Assembly (NCBI GenBank): GCA_943846615.1
Contig: OX044354.1
Coordinates: forward strand, 434,001 to 498,000
Origin: an uncultured Amylibacter sp.
Lineage (GTDB): Bacteria; Pseudomonadota; Alphaproteobacteria; Rhodobacterales; Rhodobacteraceae
Length of the DNA: 64,000 bases
Direction of reading: 5' to 3'
Part shown: positions 9,142 through 18,162 of the stretch, in pieces
Layout: each line of letters starts with the position of its first letter
How positions within the stretch are numbered: the first letter of the stretch is position 1
Program-made: the position numbers and the translations under genes
The notes under the pieces: model-generated
Seen by the model: only the letters and a program-made list of their open reading frames with translations
Databases searched by the model: none
What the model was told of the DNA's origin: nothing

Positions 9142-9817
9142 GACTGATCCTTTCGGTGAAAACAAATATAAAATTTGAAAATGCGAGCGATAAGCGCATT
9201 GAAGGAGTATACTCACTCTTGCCTGTGGCGCGCAGGTTTCGTGCCATCGGAATAGCCGCGATACGGTAGTTGTGGCAACCGATCATCCCAGCCAAATAGA
9301 ACCTACGGCCGCGTTTCTGTGCAAGGTGAGTGGCCACATTATTTGTCATTGCAACAAAACCACCTGCCCCATGCGGCAGGTTCGTTATGCGCCGAATGAG
9401 AAAGCGGAAAATATTCGAGTTCAACATGCGCCAATGGGATTGATAAACCCCAATCCGCGTGGCGAATACAGCGTCGTAATCGCCAGAATGTAATACCCTT
9501 AGTAAATCTGGAATTGCTTTTGGTGGATCCTGTAGATCAGCGTCCATAACAATCACGGCTTGACCATCACAGGCATTCAAGCCGATCCGTATGCTGGATT
9601 GCTGGCCGAGGTTTTCCTTGTTTTCGATCGTGAAAATATCATCAGAGGCAATGCGGTTCAAAACGGACGCAGAACTGTCAGTGCTGGCATCGTTTACAAA
9701 TACAAACTGGGTATCGCGCGCCACCTGCTGTGTGGCACTTCTAACCTGCGCTACGAGCTGTTGTAGCGTCGCAGCGTTGTTGTAAACTGGAATTAAGATG
9801 CTAACACGATCAAACAT
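9128..9817 (-). CDS. GT2 glycosyltransferase, polyprenyl-phosphate sugar synthase type
   Basis: 229 residues. Starts SILIPVYNNAATL, then VFVNDASTDSS, ENLGQQSSIRIGL and IVMDADLQDPP: the GT-A fold motifs of the DPM1/DPG synthase branch, including the DADLQDPP signature. Unlike many of that branch it has no C-terminal membrane helices, only a hydrophobic tail (LAFSNFIFVF). A strong ribosome site GGAGGAAACTA precedes the ATG, which overlaps the epimerase stop. Probably moves a sugar from a nucleotide donor to a polyprenyl phosphate, feeding the membrane enzyme at 6876-8396. Confidence 0.8.
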   Translation of the reverse strand: MFDRVSILIPVYNNAATLQQLVAQVRSATQQVARDTQFVFVNDASTDSSASVLNRIASDDIFTIENKENLGQQSSIRIGLNACDGQAVIVMDADLQDPPKAIPDLLRVLHSGDYDAVFATRIGVYQSHWRMLNSNIFRFLIRRITNLPHGAGGFVAMTNNVATHLAQKRGRRFYLAGMIGCHNYRIAAIPMARNLRATGKSEYTPSMRLSLAFSNFIFVFTERISRGKK

Positions 9818-10718
9818 TAGTTTCCTCCGCTACATCTATACAAGCTTGTAAACCTTGGTCCAGTGTCGTTGTCGCCGTCCAATCAGCCATGCGCGAACCA
9901 GCGTGTAATAAATCCCAGTTGGAGCGATCAAATTCCCTTTGTGGAAATGCGCCCAATCTTATTTGAATGGGTTTATCCATCAGTTCGGAAATTTTATGAA
10001 TAATCTCGAGATTGGTCGCGTTTTGATCGCTGGTTATTAGCTGAACATCATTTGGCAATGCGGGTTGGTTTGGAATTTTAAGCAATGCATCGACGATGTC
10101 GCCAACATAGATATATCGTTTGCTGATATTCTGATCGGTGAGATCCAGAGCGAAACCTTCATGCGCTGCCTTGATAGCCATGGGGATCAACTTCTCCGTC
10201 GCTTGTAGGGGGCCGTAAACATAGTGGGTTCGGGTTGGCGAAAACGCAGCGCCTAGTTTTTCAGCCGTTTCACGCAGTTCGCTTAGCTCTCTTAGCTTAA
10301 CTTTCCCGTGCAGCCCAATGGGTTGACCTGCGCTCGCAGTTTCTAGCGAAGTACCAATGGTGATGAACCGTCTAAGGTGTTCACTGTTCACACTGGCCAA
10401 AATACTGGCGCCATGGCACGCGCTTTGTTTTTCCAAATCGGCACGCGCCAGTTTTATGGGGTCTCGTTCTGCCGCCAGATGGAAAACAAATTCTGGCTTC
10501 AATGGTGCCAATTGCGTGTTCAGATCCGTCTGATCATCGTAAGTGCTACGGATAATTTTCGGCAAGAGGTCAAGATGATCAAAACGCCAAGTTATACTAC
10601 TTGGTCGGAGCAAGCAGGTGACATCAGCACCTTCGGACATCAATCGCGCGACCAGATGTGATCCGATAAATCCATTTGCGCCTGTGACCAAAACTCTTTT
10701 CCCACGATAACTAGGCAC
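9810..10718 (-). CDS. NAD-dependent epimerase/dehydratase (extended SDR)
   Basis: 302 residues with a GTG start (GGAG about ten bases upstream) overlapping the preceding gene by 8 bases. Rossmann motif VLVTGANGFIGSHLV, then FHLAAERDP, and the catalytic tyrosine region THYVYGPLQ where the usual YxxxK is reduced: Y is present, but the lysine four residues on is not obvious (YGPLQATEK). This weakens a simple epimerase assignment. KRYIYVGDIVDALL matches the family C-terminal region. In a cassette with glycosyltransferases it probably makes or modifies a nucleotide sugar. Substrate unknown. Confidence 0.75.
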   Translation of the reverse strand: MPSYRGKRVLVTGANGFIGSHLVARLMSEGADVTCLLRPSSITWRFDHLDLLPKIIRSTYDDQTDLNTQLAPLKPEFVFHLAAERDPIKLARADLEKQSACHGASILASVNSEHLRRFITIGTSLETASAGQPIGLHGKVKLRELSELRETAEKLGAAFSPTRTHYVYGPLQATEKLIPMAIKAAHEGFALDLTDQNISKRYIYVGDIVDALLKIPNQPALPNDVQLITSDQNATNLEIIHKISELMDKPIQIRLGAFPQREFDRSNWDLLHAGSRMADWTATTTLDQGLQACIDVAEETNV

Positions 10719-11517
10719 TTAATGCGATCTCCAAGTCTTGGATCGCGGATTTCAGGGCCAGGTAATCCGTCGCAATTTGAGCTTGGTTTCGTTGTTTAGC
10801 ATCGTGAATATCTTGCCTCATTTGGGCGAGAACCTGAATTGGATTATGTGTTTTGATATCGTGATAAAAGGAGCGCCTCAAAAAGGTAAAATCTGCCTGC
10901 AGCCGTGCAAGGTTGGCCACAAGATGGCTTACTGGTAATGGTCGCCCCATTCCTCGTAGCGTTAAGCCACCAAATCCAAATTGAACGCCATTGACACCTG
11001 ATCGAATTGTATCAAGCGATCCATCAATCAAAGATGAAAATATTGACACGCTGCCCCGACTGATTTGCAGGTCGTTAAGGCCAATGTAAATGCGATCAAT
11101 CGGCAAGGCACTCATCGCTGGAACAAACGAAAGGGCCTCTTGGGTTTCGACCATCAATGTAATCTTTGCTTTGCCAGAAATACCTTCTACAGCGGCGCAG
11201 GCTTGGTCAATATGGCGGATCATGGGGACAATGATTTCGTCTGCACCAGCATTCAGAACATCTGCTATTTCAATATGCATCTCCTTGCTTGGGCCGTTAA
11301 TTCTACACATGACGTGCGCATTGGTATTGTTTTTAACGGCTTCAAGATCGGCAAGGCTGTGCGTGTTGATTTCGGTATCGAACCCAAGTTGACGGGCGCC
11401 TTTCCCCCTGTTTTCTAAATCCACAATCAAGGCATCGACACCAGCATCGGAATAAATCTGACTGCTGGCGATATCTCGGTGGAATAGCAATAGTTGGAAT
11501 TGTGACATATTTTGCAT
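10711..11517 (-). CDS. HpcH/HpaI aldolase / citrate lyase beta-like protein
   Basis: 268 residues, ATG directly after the stop of the upstream methyltransferase. TIM-barrel signs of the family: DALIVDLENRGKG near the N-terminus, VMCRINGP (the arginine and metal-site region), ADEIIVPMI, ITLMVETQEAL with the metal-binding glutamate, and IDRIYIGLNDLQ. Relatives cleave or form C-C bonds with pyruvate, oxaloacetate or acyl-CoA. Its place inside a glycan cassette, overlapping the epimerase gene, is unusual and suggests building a sugar or side chain by aldol chemistry. That is an inference; it could instead be an unrelated passenger. Confidence 0.75.
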   Translation of the reverse strand: MQNMSQFQLLLFHRDIASSQIYSDAGVDALIVDLENRGKGARQLGFDTEINTHSLADLEAVKNNTNAHVMCRINGPSKEMHIEIADVLNAGADEIIVPMIRHIDQACAAVEGISGKAKITLMVETQEALSFVPAMSALPIDRIYIGLNDLQISRGSVSIFSSLIDGSLDTIRSGVNGVQFGFGGLTLRGMGRPLPVSHLVANLARLQADFTFLRRSFYHDIKTHNPIQVLAQMRQDIHDAKQRNQAQIATDYLALKSAIQDLEIALSA

Positions 11518-12273
11518 TTAACTGAACGGTTTGCGTGCGACCAGCGTGTAACTTGAACCTGTTGGCATAGGTCCAAGGGACAATGACGCGCGCACTTCTG
11601 TTAAATTAATCCATTTGCAAATGCGATTTACAAACGTTGATGGGCGATCTTCCATATTTCGCGTTTTGACCGTGAACTTACCAAAAACCCGCGACAAAAT
11701 CACAAGTGGTAGTAACAGAAATTGATAAGCGCGTACCTTTTCAATTGTAAACCCAGCGGATTGTACGGTTTTGCGTAGCCCAGCCGAAGTATACCGGCGC
11801 AAATGGTTCGCGCCGATATCGCGTGCACCCCAAAGCCATGGATGTGCTGGAACTGAGAGCAACAACAATCCACCTGGCTGCAGAACACGATGTGCTTCAC
11901 TCAATGCCATTTTATCATCAACATGCTCTAAAACATCCAACAGTAATGTTATTTCGACACTGTTGGATTCGATGGGCAAGGCAGTTACATCACCTTCGAT
12001 CACAATGGGCATATCTGTGTCATTTTGAACAGAAGGTTTTGCGGATTTGGAAATATGTTGATCTACACCGATCACAGTTTTTGCAAATTCACGCCAGTAA
12101 GGAAGGTTTAGGCCTGGACCACAGCCCATATCCAACAGTTTGGCGGCATGCCCCTGCACGTGTTGGCGGAGCAATCCAATGATAAGCTTGCGTCGTGCCA
12201 CGAACCAAAAGTGTTCGCCCTCTACGGTTTCGAGGACTTTAAATCTTTCCGCAGCAAGGCCAAGTGTTTTCAT
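11518..12273 (-). CDS. Class I SAM-dependent methyltransferase, first gene of the glycan cassette
   Basis: 251 residues. LLDMGCGPGLNLPYW (motif I), VIGVDQH (motif II), GDVTALPIESN, LLLDVLEHVDD and LQPGGLLLLSVPAHPWLW fit the Methyltransf_11 family, the LEHVDD/PAHPWLWG pattern being common in methyltransferases next to polyprenyl-phosphate sugar enzymes. About 140 bases separate it from phoB and must hold the cassette promoter. The following five genes overlap or are separated by at most 16 bases, so the six are probably one transcript. Likely methylates a glycan or lipid intermediate. Confidence 0.78.
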   Translation of the reverse strand: MKTLGLAAERFKVLETVEGEHFWFVARRKLIIGLLRQHVQGHAAKLLDMGCGPGLNLPYWREFAKTVIGVDQHISKSAKPSVQNDTDMPIVIEGDVTALPIESNSVEITLLLDVLEHVDDKMALSEAHRVLQPGGLLLLSVPAHPWLWGARDIGANHLRRYTSAGLRKTVQSAGFTIEKVRAYQFLLLPLVILSRVFGKFTVKTRNMEDRPSTFVNRICKWINLTEVRASLSLGPMPTGSSYTLVARKPFS

Positions 12274-12414
12274 GGGAAAAGTTTCTTCTCATTTATGAGT
12301 GAGTTATAAAACCTTTACCAAAATGGTCAAATCATACTTCGTGGTCAACTGAGCCAACGATTGGCCATAGAGTTTCATCATTTAGAACATCTTATAATTA
12401 ATGTATGCCCGTCA

Positions 12415-13116
12415 TCAATTCAGCCCACTATCCAACGAATATCCAAATCCACGTACAGTTCGAATAAGTTCGATATCAGAAACAATATTCAGTTGTTTTC
12501 GAAGGCGCCCAATGTGCACATCTACCGTGCGGGTTTCGACATCAATATTGCTTGCCCAAACTCGGTCTAACAATTCTTCTCGCGAGAAAACTTTGGTAGG
12601 CGAAACCATTAGTGTGTGTAGCAATTTAAACTCAATAGGGCCCAGTGATACTTTGTTATTATTCACATGGACGCGATGGCGTTTGATATCCATTGTTATA
12701 CCTTCAAACTCCAGAGTATCCGAAGTGTTTAGGTCATATTTGATCCGAAGGTTACTACGCACGCGCGCGCAGAGTTCTTTGATCGAGTAAGGTTTAACGA
12801 CGAAATCATTCGCCCCAATATCAAGCCCACGTACCTTGTCATCCTCTTCCCCGCGCGCCGTAAGCATAATAACGGGTATATCTTTGGTTTGTTTGTTTCG
12901 ACGAATTTGGCGGCACACTTCTAGCCCAGAAATTTCTGGTAGCATCCAATCCAAAATCACCAAATCTATTGAATGCTCTTTAAGCAAAAGCAGCGCTTCT
13001 TCGCCGCTCTCGGCACGAAATATTTCGTATCCTTCGACTGCCAAGTTATAGGATAATAATTCCAATTGTGATGGTTCGTCCTCAACCACAAGGATGTTGG
13101 GTTTATCCACAGACAT
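12415..13116 (-). CDS. phoB: Phosphate regulon response regulator PhoB
   Basis: 233 residues. N-terminal receiver: VVEDEPSQLE acidic pocket, phospho-acceptor D in VILDWMLPE, T in IMLTARGEE and K in FVVKPYS. C-terminal OmpR-type winged helix: GPIEFKLLHTLM, FSREELLDRVW, VDVHIGRLRKQL and IRTVRGFGYSL. It is the last gene of the pstCAB-phoU-phoB run, 2 bases after phoU, and PHO-box-like repeats lie upstream of pstC and pstS, which supports autoregulation. No phoR sensor kinase gene is present in this block or the window. Confidence 0.95.
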   Translation of the reverse strand: MSVDKPNILVVEDEPSQLELLSYNLAVEGYEIFRAESGEEALLLLKEHSIDLVILDWMLPEISGLEVCRQIRRNKQTKDIPVIMLTARGEEDDKVRGLDIGANDFVVKPYSIKELCARVRSNLRIKYDLNTSDTLEFEGITMDIKRHRVHVNNNKVSLGPIEFKLLHTLMVSPTKVFSREELLDRVWASNIDVETRTVDVHIGRLRKQLNIVSDIELIRTVRGFGYSLDSGLN

Positions 13117-13118
13117 TA

Positions 13119-13784
13119 CTATTCCTCCAACAATTCGCCTGTCACGAGATAATGCACCTGTTCAGCAATATTCGTCACCTGATCGCCAGAGCGTTCGAGG
13201 TTTTTTGAGATGAACAACAGGTGTGTACATGCTTCGATGTTGCGCGGATTTTCCATCATGTAGGTCAACAACTCACGAAACAAAGCATCCGTTTTATCGT
13301 TGATTTCTTGGTCGGCTTCGCGTGCGGCAACTGCCTTGGGTAAATCGCGATTTACATAGGCTTCCATAACCATATCGAGCATCGTCACAATTTTTTCTGA
13401 CATTTCAACGATTGTACGTAAAACCGGTTTCATTGCGGAAAAATCGTCCACTTCGCGTGATCTGTATGACAATGTTTTTGCATAGTCCCCCATGCGTTCC
13501 AAACTGGTTGAAACCTTCAACGTGGTGATCGCACTGCGCAAATCTTCGGCCATGGGTTGGCGAAGGGCGATGAGACGAATTGCCTTCTCGTCGATCTTTT
13601 CCTCAAGGCGGTTAATTTTGCTGTCGTTTTTGGCAACCGCCTTCGCCAACTTGCTATCTCCCGATTGCAATGCCGCTGCGCTGTCTTTGATTTGTTGGCC
13701 GACGAGGTCAGCCATTTTAACCAACAGGCCTTCGATTTCGCCAAGGTCGTTGTCAAATCTCGTTACAATATGCGTATTTTCCAT
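13119..13784 (-). CDS. phoU: Phosphate signalling protein PhoU
   Basis: About 221 residues from MENTHIVTRFDNDL; a longer frame would overlap pstB. Two similar three-helix PhoU repeats are visible, each with the E/DxxxD-type metal motif region (NRLEEKIDEKAIRLIALRQP and QEINDKTDALFRELLTYM). PhoU bridges the PstSCAB transporter and the PhoR/PhoB system and keeps the regulon off when phosphate is ample. It lies between pstB (10-base gap) and phoB, as is usual for alphaproteobacteria. Confidence 0.95.
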   Translation of the reverse strand: MENTHIVTRFDNDLGEIEGLLVKMADLVGQQIKDSAAALQSGDSKLAKAVAKNDSKINRLEEKIDEKAIRLIALRQPMAEDLRSAITTLKVSTSLERMGDYAKTLSYRSREVDDFSAMKPVLRTIVEMSEKIVTMLDMVMEAYVNRDLPKAVAAREADQEINDKTDALFRELLTYMMENPRNIEACTHLLFISKNLERSGDQVTNIAEQVHYLVTGELLEE

Positions 13785-13794
13785 CTGTCTTCTC

Positions 13795-14562
13795 CTAACC
13801 GATCCGACCAGTGATATAGTTTTGTGTGCGCTCATCCTTGGGGGATGTGAAAATGTTTTTGGTGTTGCCGCTCTCGACTAGATTTCCCATGTGGAAAAAC
13901 GCGGTGCGTTGTGAAACACGCGCGGCCTGTTGCATAGAGTGCGTCACGATGACGATGCTGAAATTTTCGCGTAGTTCATCAATCAACTCTTCGATGATCG
14001 CTGTGGCGATTGGGTCCAACGCCGAACAGGGTTCGTCCATCAAAATAACCCGTGGTTTCACGGCAATGGCACGTGCGATGCATAGGCGCTGTTGTTGACC
14101 ACCGGACAGGCCAGTACCGGTTTCGTTCAACCGATCTTTGACCTCATTCCACAGGCCAGCCTTGCGTAATGACCATTCGACTAATTCTTCCATCTCGGCC
14201 TTGTTTGCGGTCAGGCCATGAATTTTCGGCCCATATGCCACATTTTCAAAGATGGATTTCGGAAATGGGTTTGGTTTTTGGAAAACCATGCCAACATTGG
14301 CACGCAGGGCGACAACGTCCACTTCGGGGGCATAGATATCCTGGCCAGAAATGCGGATATCGCCAGACACCCGGCAGATATCAACTAGGTCATTCATGCG
14401 GTTGATACAGCGCAGAAATGTGGATTTACCACAGCCTGATGGGCCGATTAATGATGTCACTTTGTTTTCGGGAATATCCAACGAAATGCCGTTCAGGGCC
14501 TGTTTTTCACCATAGAAAACATCGACATCTTTGGCTTCGATTATAGATGTAGTTTTGCTCAC
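13795..14562 (-). CDS. pstB: Phosphate ABC transporter ATP-binding protein PstB
   Basis: 255 residues. Walker [13 protein letters not shown]-loop VFQKPNPFP (the PNPFP is typical of PstB), signature [16 protein letters not shown], Walker [14 protein letters not shown] and H-loop [13 protein letters not shown]. This is the ATPase of the high-affinity phosphate importer, acting at the inner face of the membrane with PstC and PstA. It is 36 bases downstream of pstA and 10 bases upstream of phoU. Confidence 0.97.
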   Translation of the reverse strand: MSKTTSIIEAKDVDVFYGEKQALNGISLDIPENKVTSLIGPSGCGKSTFLRCINRMNDLVDICRVSGDIRISGQDIYAPEVDVVALRANVGMVFQKPNPFPKSIFENVAYGPKIHGLTANKAEMEELVEWSLRKAGLWNEVKDRLNETGTGLSGGQQQRLCIARAIAVKPRVILMDEPCSALDPIATAIIEELIDELRENFSIVIVTHSMQQAARVSQRTAFFHMGNLVESGNTKNIFTSPKDERTQNYITGRIG

Positions 14563-14598
14563 GTTTGTATTCCCTGTGTATCAGTTTGAATGTTCATT

Positions 14599-15858
14599 CT
14601 AAAATCTCTTCTCGAACTTTTTGCGCAGGAAGATCGCCAAGAGGTTCATCAAAACCAAGAAGACCAACAGCACGATAATCGCAGCGGATGTTTTTTCAAC
14701 GAAGGCCCGTTCCGATGCATCCGCCCAAAGGAAGATTTGAACAGGCAACGCGGCGGCGGGTTCAACGATTGATGATGGCACGTCAGCGATAAAGGCAACC
14801 ATGCCGATCATCAACAACGGTGCAGTTTCACCCAATGCCTGCGCCATGCCAACAATCGTACCCGTCAGGATACCTGGCAAAGCCAAAGGCGTCACGTGAT
14901 GGAACGTTGCCTGTACGGGGCTGGCACCCATACCCAAGGCTGCCTCTCGAATAGATGGCGGGACGGCACGCAAGGATGCACGCGCGGCGATGATAATTGT
15001 GGGCAAGGTCATCAATGACAGAACCAAACCCCCAACCAATGGAGTCGAACGCGGCAGGCCGAATACGTTTAGCAACATCGCCAATCCCAATAGACCAAAC
15101 ACAATGGATGGAACGGCGGCCAGATTGTTAATGTTCACCTCGATAAATGCAGATAGGCGGTTTTTCGGTGCAAACTCTTCTAAATAGATCGCTGCTAAAA
15201 TTGCGGTGGGGAATGAAACCAAGAAGCAAACCAATAACGTCAATATCGATCCCATCAGGGCGCTGAGAATACCCGCCAATTCTGGTTCACGTGAATCGCC
15301 ATTGGTAAAGAATTTCGCATTGAACTTACGGCGCGTATCGCCAGCAGCTGTCAGAGTATCGATCCAACCTGCTTCCATATCACTGATACGACGATTGTCC
15401 TCGGCCAAGGACATATCCACGGCACCCTTTAGCAACAGATCAATATCATCCGATGCAGTAAACCACAATTTCTGTGGGCCGCCCAAAATTGCTGGATTTT
15501 CTAATATCTGATCACGCAGCTCGAAACCCATATCGACACTTAGAAGGCCATAGAGCTTTTTCTTATCTTTGCGCGATTTCACATCAGGGAACGTGTTGCG
15601 CAGCGATTTTTTCATCAATGAATCAAATCGCGTCCCTTTGACATCATTGGGGTCAACATTGTCAGGGTTCAGATCAACAACAATCGCAATACCGGACGTC
15701 GAAAGCGCCCCCCTACCCTTTAGGATAATTGATCCGACCATGACGAAAAGGAACGTCAGAGAAATACCAATCGCGATCAATCCGAACCAGCGAAAGCGGC
15801 GTTCGGCGGCGGCGCGTGCCTTGCGTAGGCGTGAAGGTGTCGTAAACATATTAGTCAT
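14599..15858 (-). CDS. pstA: Phosphate ABC transporter permease PstA (with N-terminal DUF3333-like extension)
   Basis: 419 residues, longer than the ~290 of enterobacterial PstA because of an N-terminal segment (one membrane helix at ~24-46 then a soluble region ~55-200), the DUF3333 arrangement common in alphaproteobacteria. The permease core from ~205 has six hydrophobic segments and the EAA loop AALGMGASPVQATFHHVTP. The start overlaps the pstC stop by 8 bases, implying coupled translation. Forms the membrane channel with PstC. Confidence 0.95.
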   Translation of the reverse strand: MTNMFTTPSRLRKARAAAERRFRWFGLIAIGISLTFLFVMVGSIILKGRGALSTSGIAIVVDLNPDNVDPNDVKGTRFDSLMKKSLRNTFPDVKSRKDKKKLYGLLSVDMGFELRDQILENPAILGGPQKLWFTASDDIDLLLKGAVDMSLAEDNRRISDMEAGWIDTLTAAGDTRRKFNAKFFTNGDSREPELAGILSALMGSILTLLVCFLVSFPTAILAAIYLEEFAPKNRLSAFIEVNINNLAAVPSIVFGLLGLAMLLNVFGLPRSTPLVGGLVLSLMTLPTIIIAARASLRAVPPSIREAALGMGASPVQATFHHVTPLALPGILTGTIVGMAQALGETAPLLMIGMVAFIADVPSSIVEPAAALPVQIFLWADASERAFVEKTSAAIIVLLVFLVLMNLLAIFLRKKFEKRF

Positions 15859-16819
15859 ACTGTTCTCGGTATTTATTCACAATTTTTAAAGAGATCATGT
15901 TCAGGATCAGCGTGACCGCGAACAACAATAGACCCAAGGCAAATGCAGACAGGGTTTTAGCGCTATCGAATTCTTGGTCGCCCGTTAATAGGGCCACAAT
16001 TTGTGCTGTGATGGTTGTGACCGCCTCTAATGGGTTCGCGGTCAGGTTTGCCGCCAATCCAGCCGCCATCACGACGATCATCGTTTCACCAATCGCGCGG
16101 GATGCGGCCAATAACAAGCTGCCTGCAATCCCGGGGATCGCGGCCGGTAAGATCACGCGGCGAATTGTTTCGCTGTCGGTGGACCCTAATCCCAATGAGG
16201 CATCGCGCAATGATTGCGGTACCGCATTAATAACGTCGTCTGACAAGGAAGAGATCAATGGGATAATCATAATCCCCATCACCACACCAGCGGCCAGCGC
16301 ACTCTCGGAGGATACGTTCAACCCGATACCTTCACCGCCCGCGCGTAGTAATGGCGCAACGGTAAGAGCCGCAAAAAAACCATACACAACGGTTGGGATA
16401 CCGGCCAAGATTTCCAACAGCGGTTTAACGATACTTCGGGTTTTGTTCCCAGCATATTCAGACAGGTAAATGGCGGAAAATAATCCTAACGGTGTTGCAA
16501 CACACATCGCGATGAATGAAATCAACAATGTTCCGCTGATAAGCGGAACCGCACCAAATCTACCGCTTGCGCCAACTTGATCAGCGCGCAGGGCTGTTTG
16601 TGGGCTCCATGTTGTACCGAACAAAAACTCGGACATCGGAACCTTCTTAAAGAAGTTGATTGATTCAAAAAGCAGCGAGAAAATGATTCCAATCGTCACG
16701 ACAATTGCCACTGCCGAGCAGGCAATCATAAGGGCAACAACAATGTTCTCGAAGGACTTGGACCGGTTGCCCGTCGTAATTTCGAAATCTCGCACTTGGA
16801 TCGAGGTGTTTTCAGGCAT
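15851..16819 (-). CDS. pstC: Phosphate ABC transporter permease PstC
   Basis: About 322 residues from the ATG at 16819, chosen because CGGAAG sits 8 bases upstream and because the longer frame begins inside the predicted PHO-box promoter. Six membrane segments, with GAVPLISGTLLISF and the EAA-type loop ASLGLGSTDSETIRRVILP. This is the usual size for PstC (~320). PHO-box repeats at 16881-16920 and a terminator after pstS suggest that pstC has its own phosphate-controlled promoter in addition to any read-through from pstS. Confidence 0.93.
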   Translation of the reverse strand: MPENTSIQVRDFEITTGNRSKSFENIVVALMIACSAVAIVVTIGIIFSLLFESINFFKKVPMSEFLFGTTWSPQTALRADQVGASGRFGAVPLISGTLLISFIAMCVATPLGLFSAIYLSEYAGNKTRSIVKPLLEILAGIPTVVYGFFAALTVAPLLRAGGEGIGLNVSSESALAAGVVMGIMIIPLISSLSDDVINAVPQSLRDASLGLGSTDSETIRRVILPAAIPGIAGSLLLAASRAIGETMIVVMAAGLAANLTANPLEAVTTITAQIVALLTGDQEFDSAKTLSAFALGLLLFAVTLILNMISLKIVNKYREQYD

Positions 16820-16880
16820 CGTCATTCTTCCGCTTTCATGCATCCGATTCTTTCGGTTGGGGAATACATAATTTGGGAAT

Positions 16881-16920
16881 GTGACAGCTTCGTATATTCT
16901 TTGTAACAGTTCCGTAACAG
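16881..16920 (-). promoter_or_regulatory. PHO-box cluster upstream of pstC
   Basis: Read on the minus strand, CTGTTAC occurs twice with a 4-base spacer (CTGTTACGGAACTGTTAC, 16903-16920), and CTGTCAC (16881-16887) lies exactly 22 bases, two 11-base steps, from the nearer one. Seven-base repeats on an 11-base period are the PhoB site pattern. It lies 62-101 bases before the pstC ATG. Confidence 0.75.
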
Positions 16921-16960
16921 GCAGCTGAAAGGCGCGGGATACTTTCGCCAAGTTGTCACA

Positions 16961-16986
16961 TAAAAAAGGGAGCCGAAGCCCCCTTA
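16961..16986 (-). terminator. Intrinsic terminator after pstS
   Basis: Minus strand: AAGGGGGC, loop TTCG, GCTCCCTT (one G-U pair), then a T-run. It lies 23-47 bases after the pstS stop and separates pstS from pstC, which would keep the binding protein in excess over the permeases. Confidence 0.85.
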
Positions 16987-17008
16987 AGAAATAGATATTT
17001 ATTGCAAC

Positions 17009-18049
17009 TTACATTGAAAGGTTTGACAAACCTGTGATGCTTGCGGCCCATTCAGAACGCTCATCTTCTGTCATTGGGATCAAGCCTTTGTCAGCCAAGT
17101 AGCCGTCTTCGCCCCATGCATCTTCTGATGTAAATTCAGCCAAGAACTCTTCGATACCTGGAACAACGCCAACGTGGTCTTTCTTCACATAGAAGAACAA
17201 TGAACGTGACACTGGGTAGTCGCCTTCGGCGATTGCTTCGAATGTTGGCTCTACACCGTTGATCAATGAACCCTGAACCGTGTCAGAGTTTTGCTCTAGG
17301 AAAGAGTAACCGAAGATACCGAATGCAGCAGGGTTCGCTTGAAGCTTTTGAACGATCAAGTTGTCGTTTTCGCCAGCTTCAACATATGCGCCATCTTCAC
17401 GAATTGTGTGGCACAATGATTTGTATGCTGTGCTGTCTGTTTTCTTAAGATCTTTGATCCAATCAACCGCTTTACAGCCGCCTTCCATTGCCAATTCAAC
17501 GAATGCGTCGCGTGTACCTGATGTTGGTGGTGGTCCCAGAACTTCGATTTTAACGGCTGGAAGCTGTGCGTTCACTTGGTTCCAAGTCGTGTATGGGTTT
17601 GGCTGTGTTTTGCCAGCTTCTGCCGCTGGTACGTCTTTGGCCAATGCCAAGAACATGTCAGCCAATGAAACTGTGAAACGATCTGCCGTTTTTGAGTTTG
17701 CAAATACGATGCCGTCGTAGCCGACTTTTGCTTCTACGATGTCGGTGATGCCGTTTGACGCACATTTTTCAACTTCTGAAGATTTGATGCGACGCGATGC
17801 GTTTGTGATGTCTGGGTGCTCTTCGCCAACGCCGGCACAGAACAATTTCAAACCACCGCCTGAACCCGTTGATTCAACGATTGGTGTTTTAAAATCGGTG
17901 CTTTTGCCGAAACGTTCAGCAACAGTTGTTGAGAACGGGAATACTGTTGAAGAACCAACGATTTTCAACTGATCGCGATCAGCAAATGCTGGTGCAGCTG
18001 CTAGGGTTGCCGTTGCAACCGCTGTGATAGTAAGAGTTTTAGTGAACAT
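17009..18049 (-). CDS. pstS: Phosphate ABC transporter substrate-binding protein PstS
   Basis: About 346 residues from MFTKTLTITAVATATLAAAPAFA, a clear Sec signal peptide with cleavage after AFA; GAGG precedes this ATG. The mature protein begins DQLKIVGSSTVFPFS and has the phosphate-binding loop signs ESTGSGGGLKLFCAG and PTSGTRDAFVEL. Periplasmic high-affinity phosphate binding. First gene of the pst block, with a PHO box at 18118-18135 and a terminator behind it. Confidence 0.95.
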   Translation of the reverse strand: MFTKTLTITAVATATLAAAPAFADRDQLKIVGSSTVFPFSTTVAERFGKSTDFKTPIVESTGSGGGLKLFCAGVGEEHPDITNASRRIKSSEVEKCASNGITDIVEAKVGYDGIVFANSKTADRFTVSLADMFLALAKDVPAAEAGKTQPNPYTTWNQVNAQLPAVKIEVLGPPPTSGTRDAFVELAMEGGCKAVDWIKDLKKTDSTAYKSLCHTIREDGAYVEAGENDNLIVQKLQANPAAFGIFGYSFLEQNSDTVQGSLINGVEPTFEAIAEGDYPVSRSLFFYVKKDHVGVVPGIEEFLAEFTSEDAWGEDGYLADKGLIPMTEDERSEWAASITGLSNLSM

Positions 18050-18117
18050 GTGTTCGCCCTCTGGTTTGTTAAAACTGTCTGGATTCGTTCCAGATGGGGA
18101 ATAGTTAACGTTGCGGT

Positions 18118-18135
18118 GTGACAGTTTTCTTTCAG
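18118..18135 (-). promoter_or_regulatory. PHO box upstream of pstS
   Basis: Minus strand CTGAAAG-AAAA-CTGTCAC, two 7-base repeats with a 4-base spacer. A third, weaker repeat CGTTACA lies one more 11-base step upstream (18140-18146). It is 69 bases before the pstS ATG, a reasonable distance for PhoB activation. Confidence 0.7.
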
Positions 18136-18162
18136 GTTTGTAACGATTGTGTAAAAGTTTGG

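Noticed and set aside
15897..16469. Long open frame of 190 codons on the plus strand opposite pstC
   Set aside because: It is the mirror of a well-supported pstC gene, has no family resemblance and no ribosome site; codon bias of the opposite gene explains the openness.
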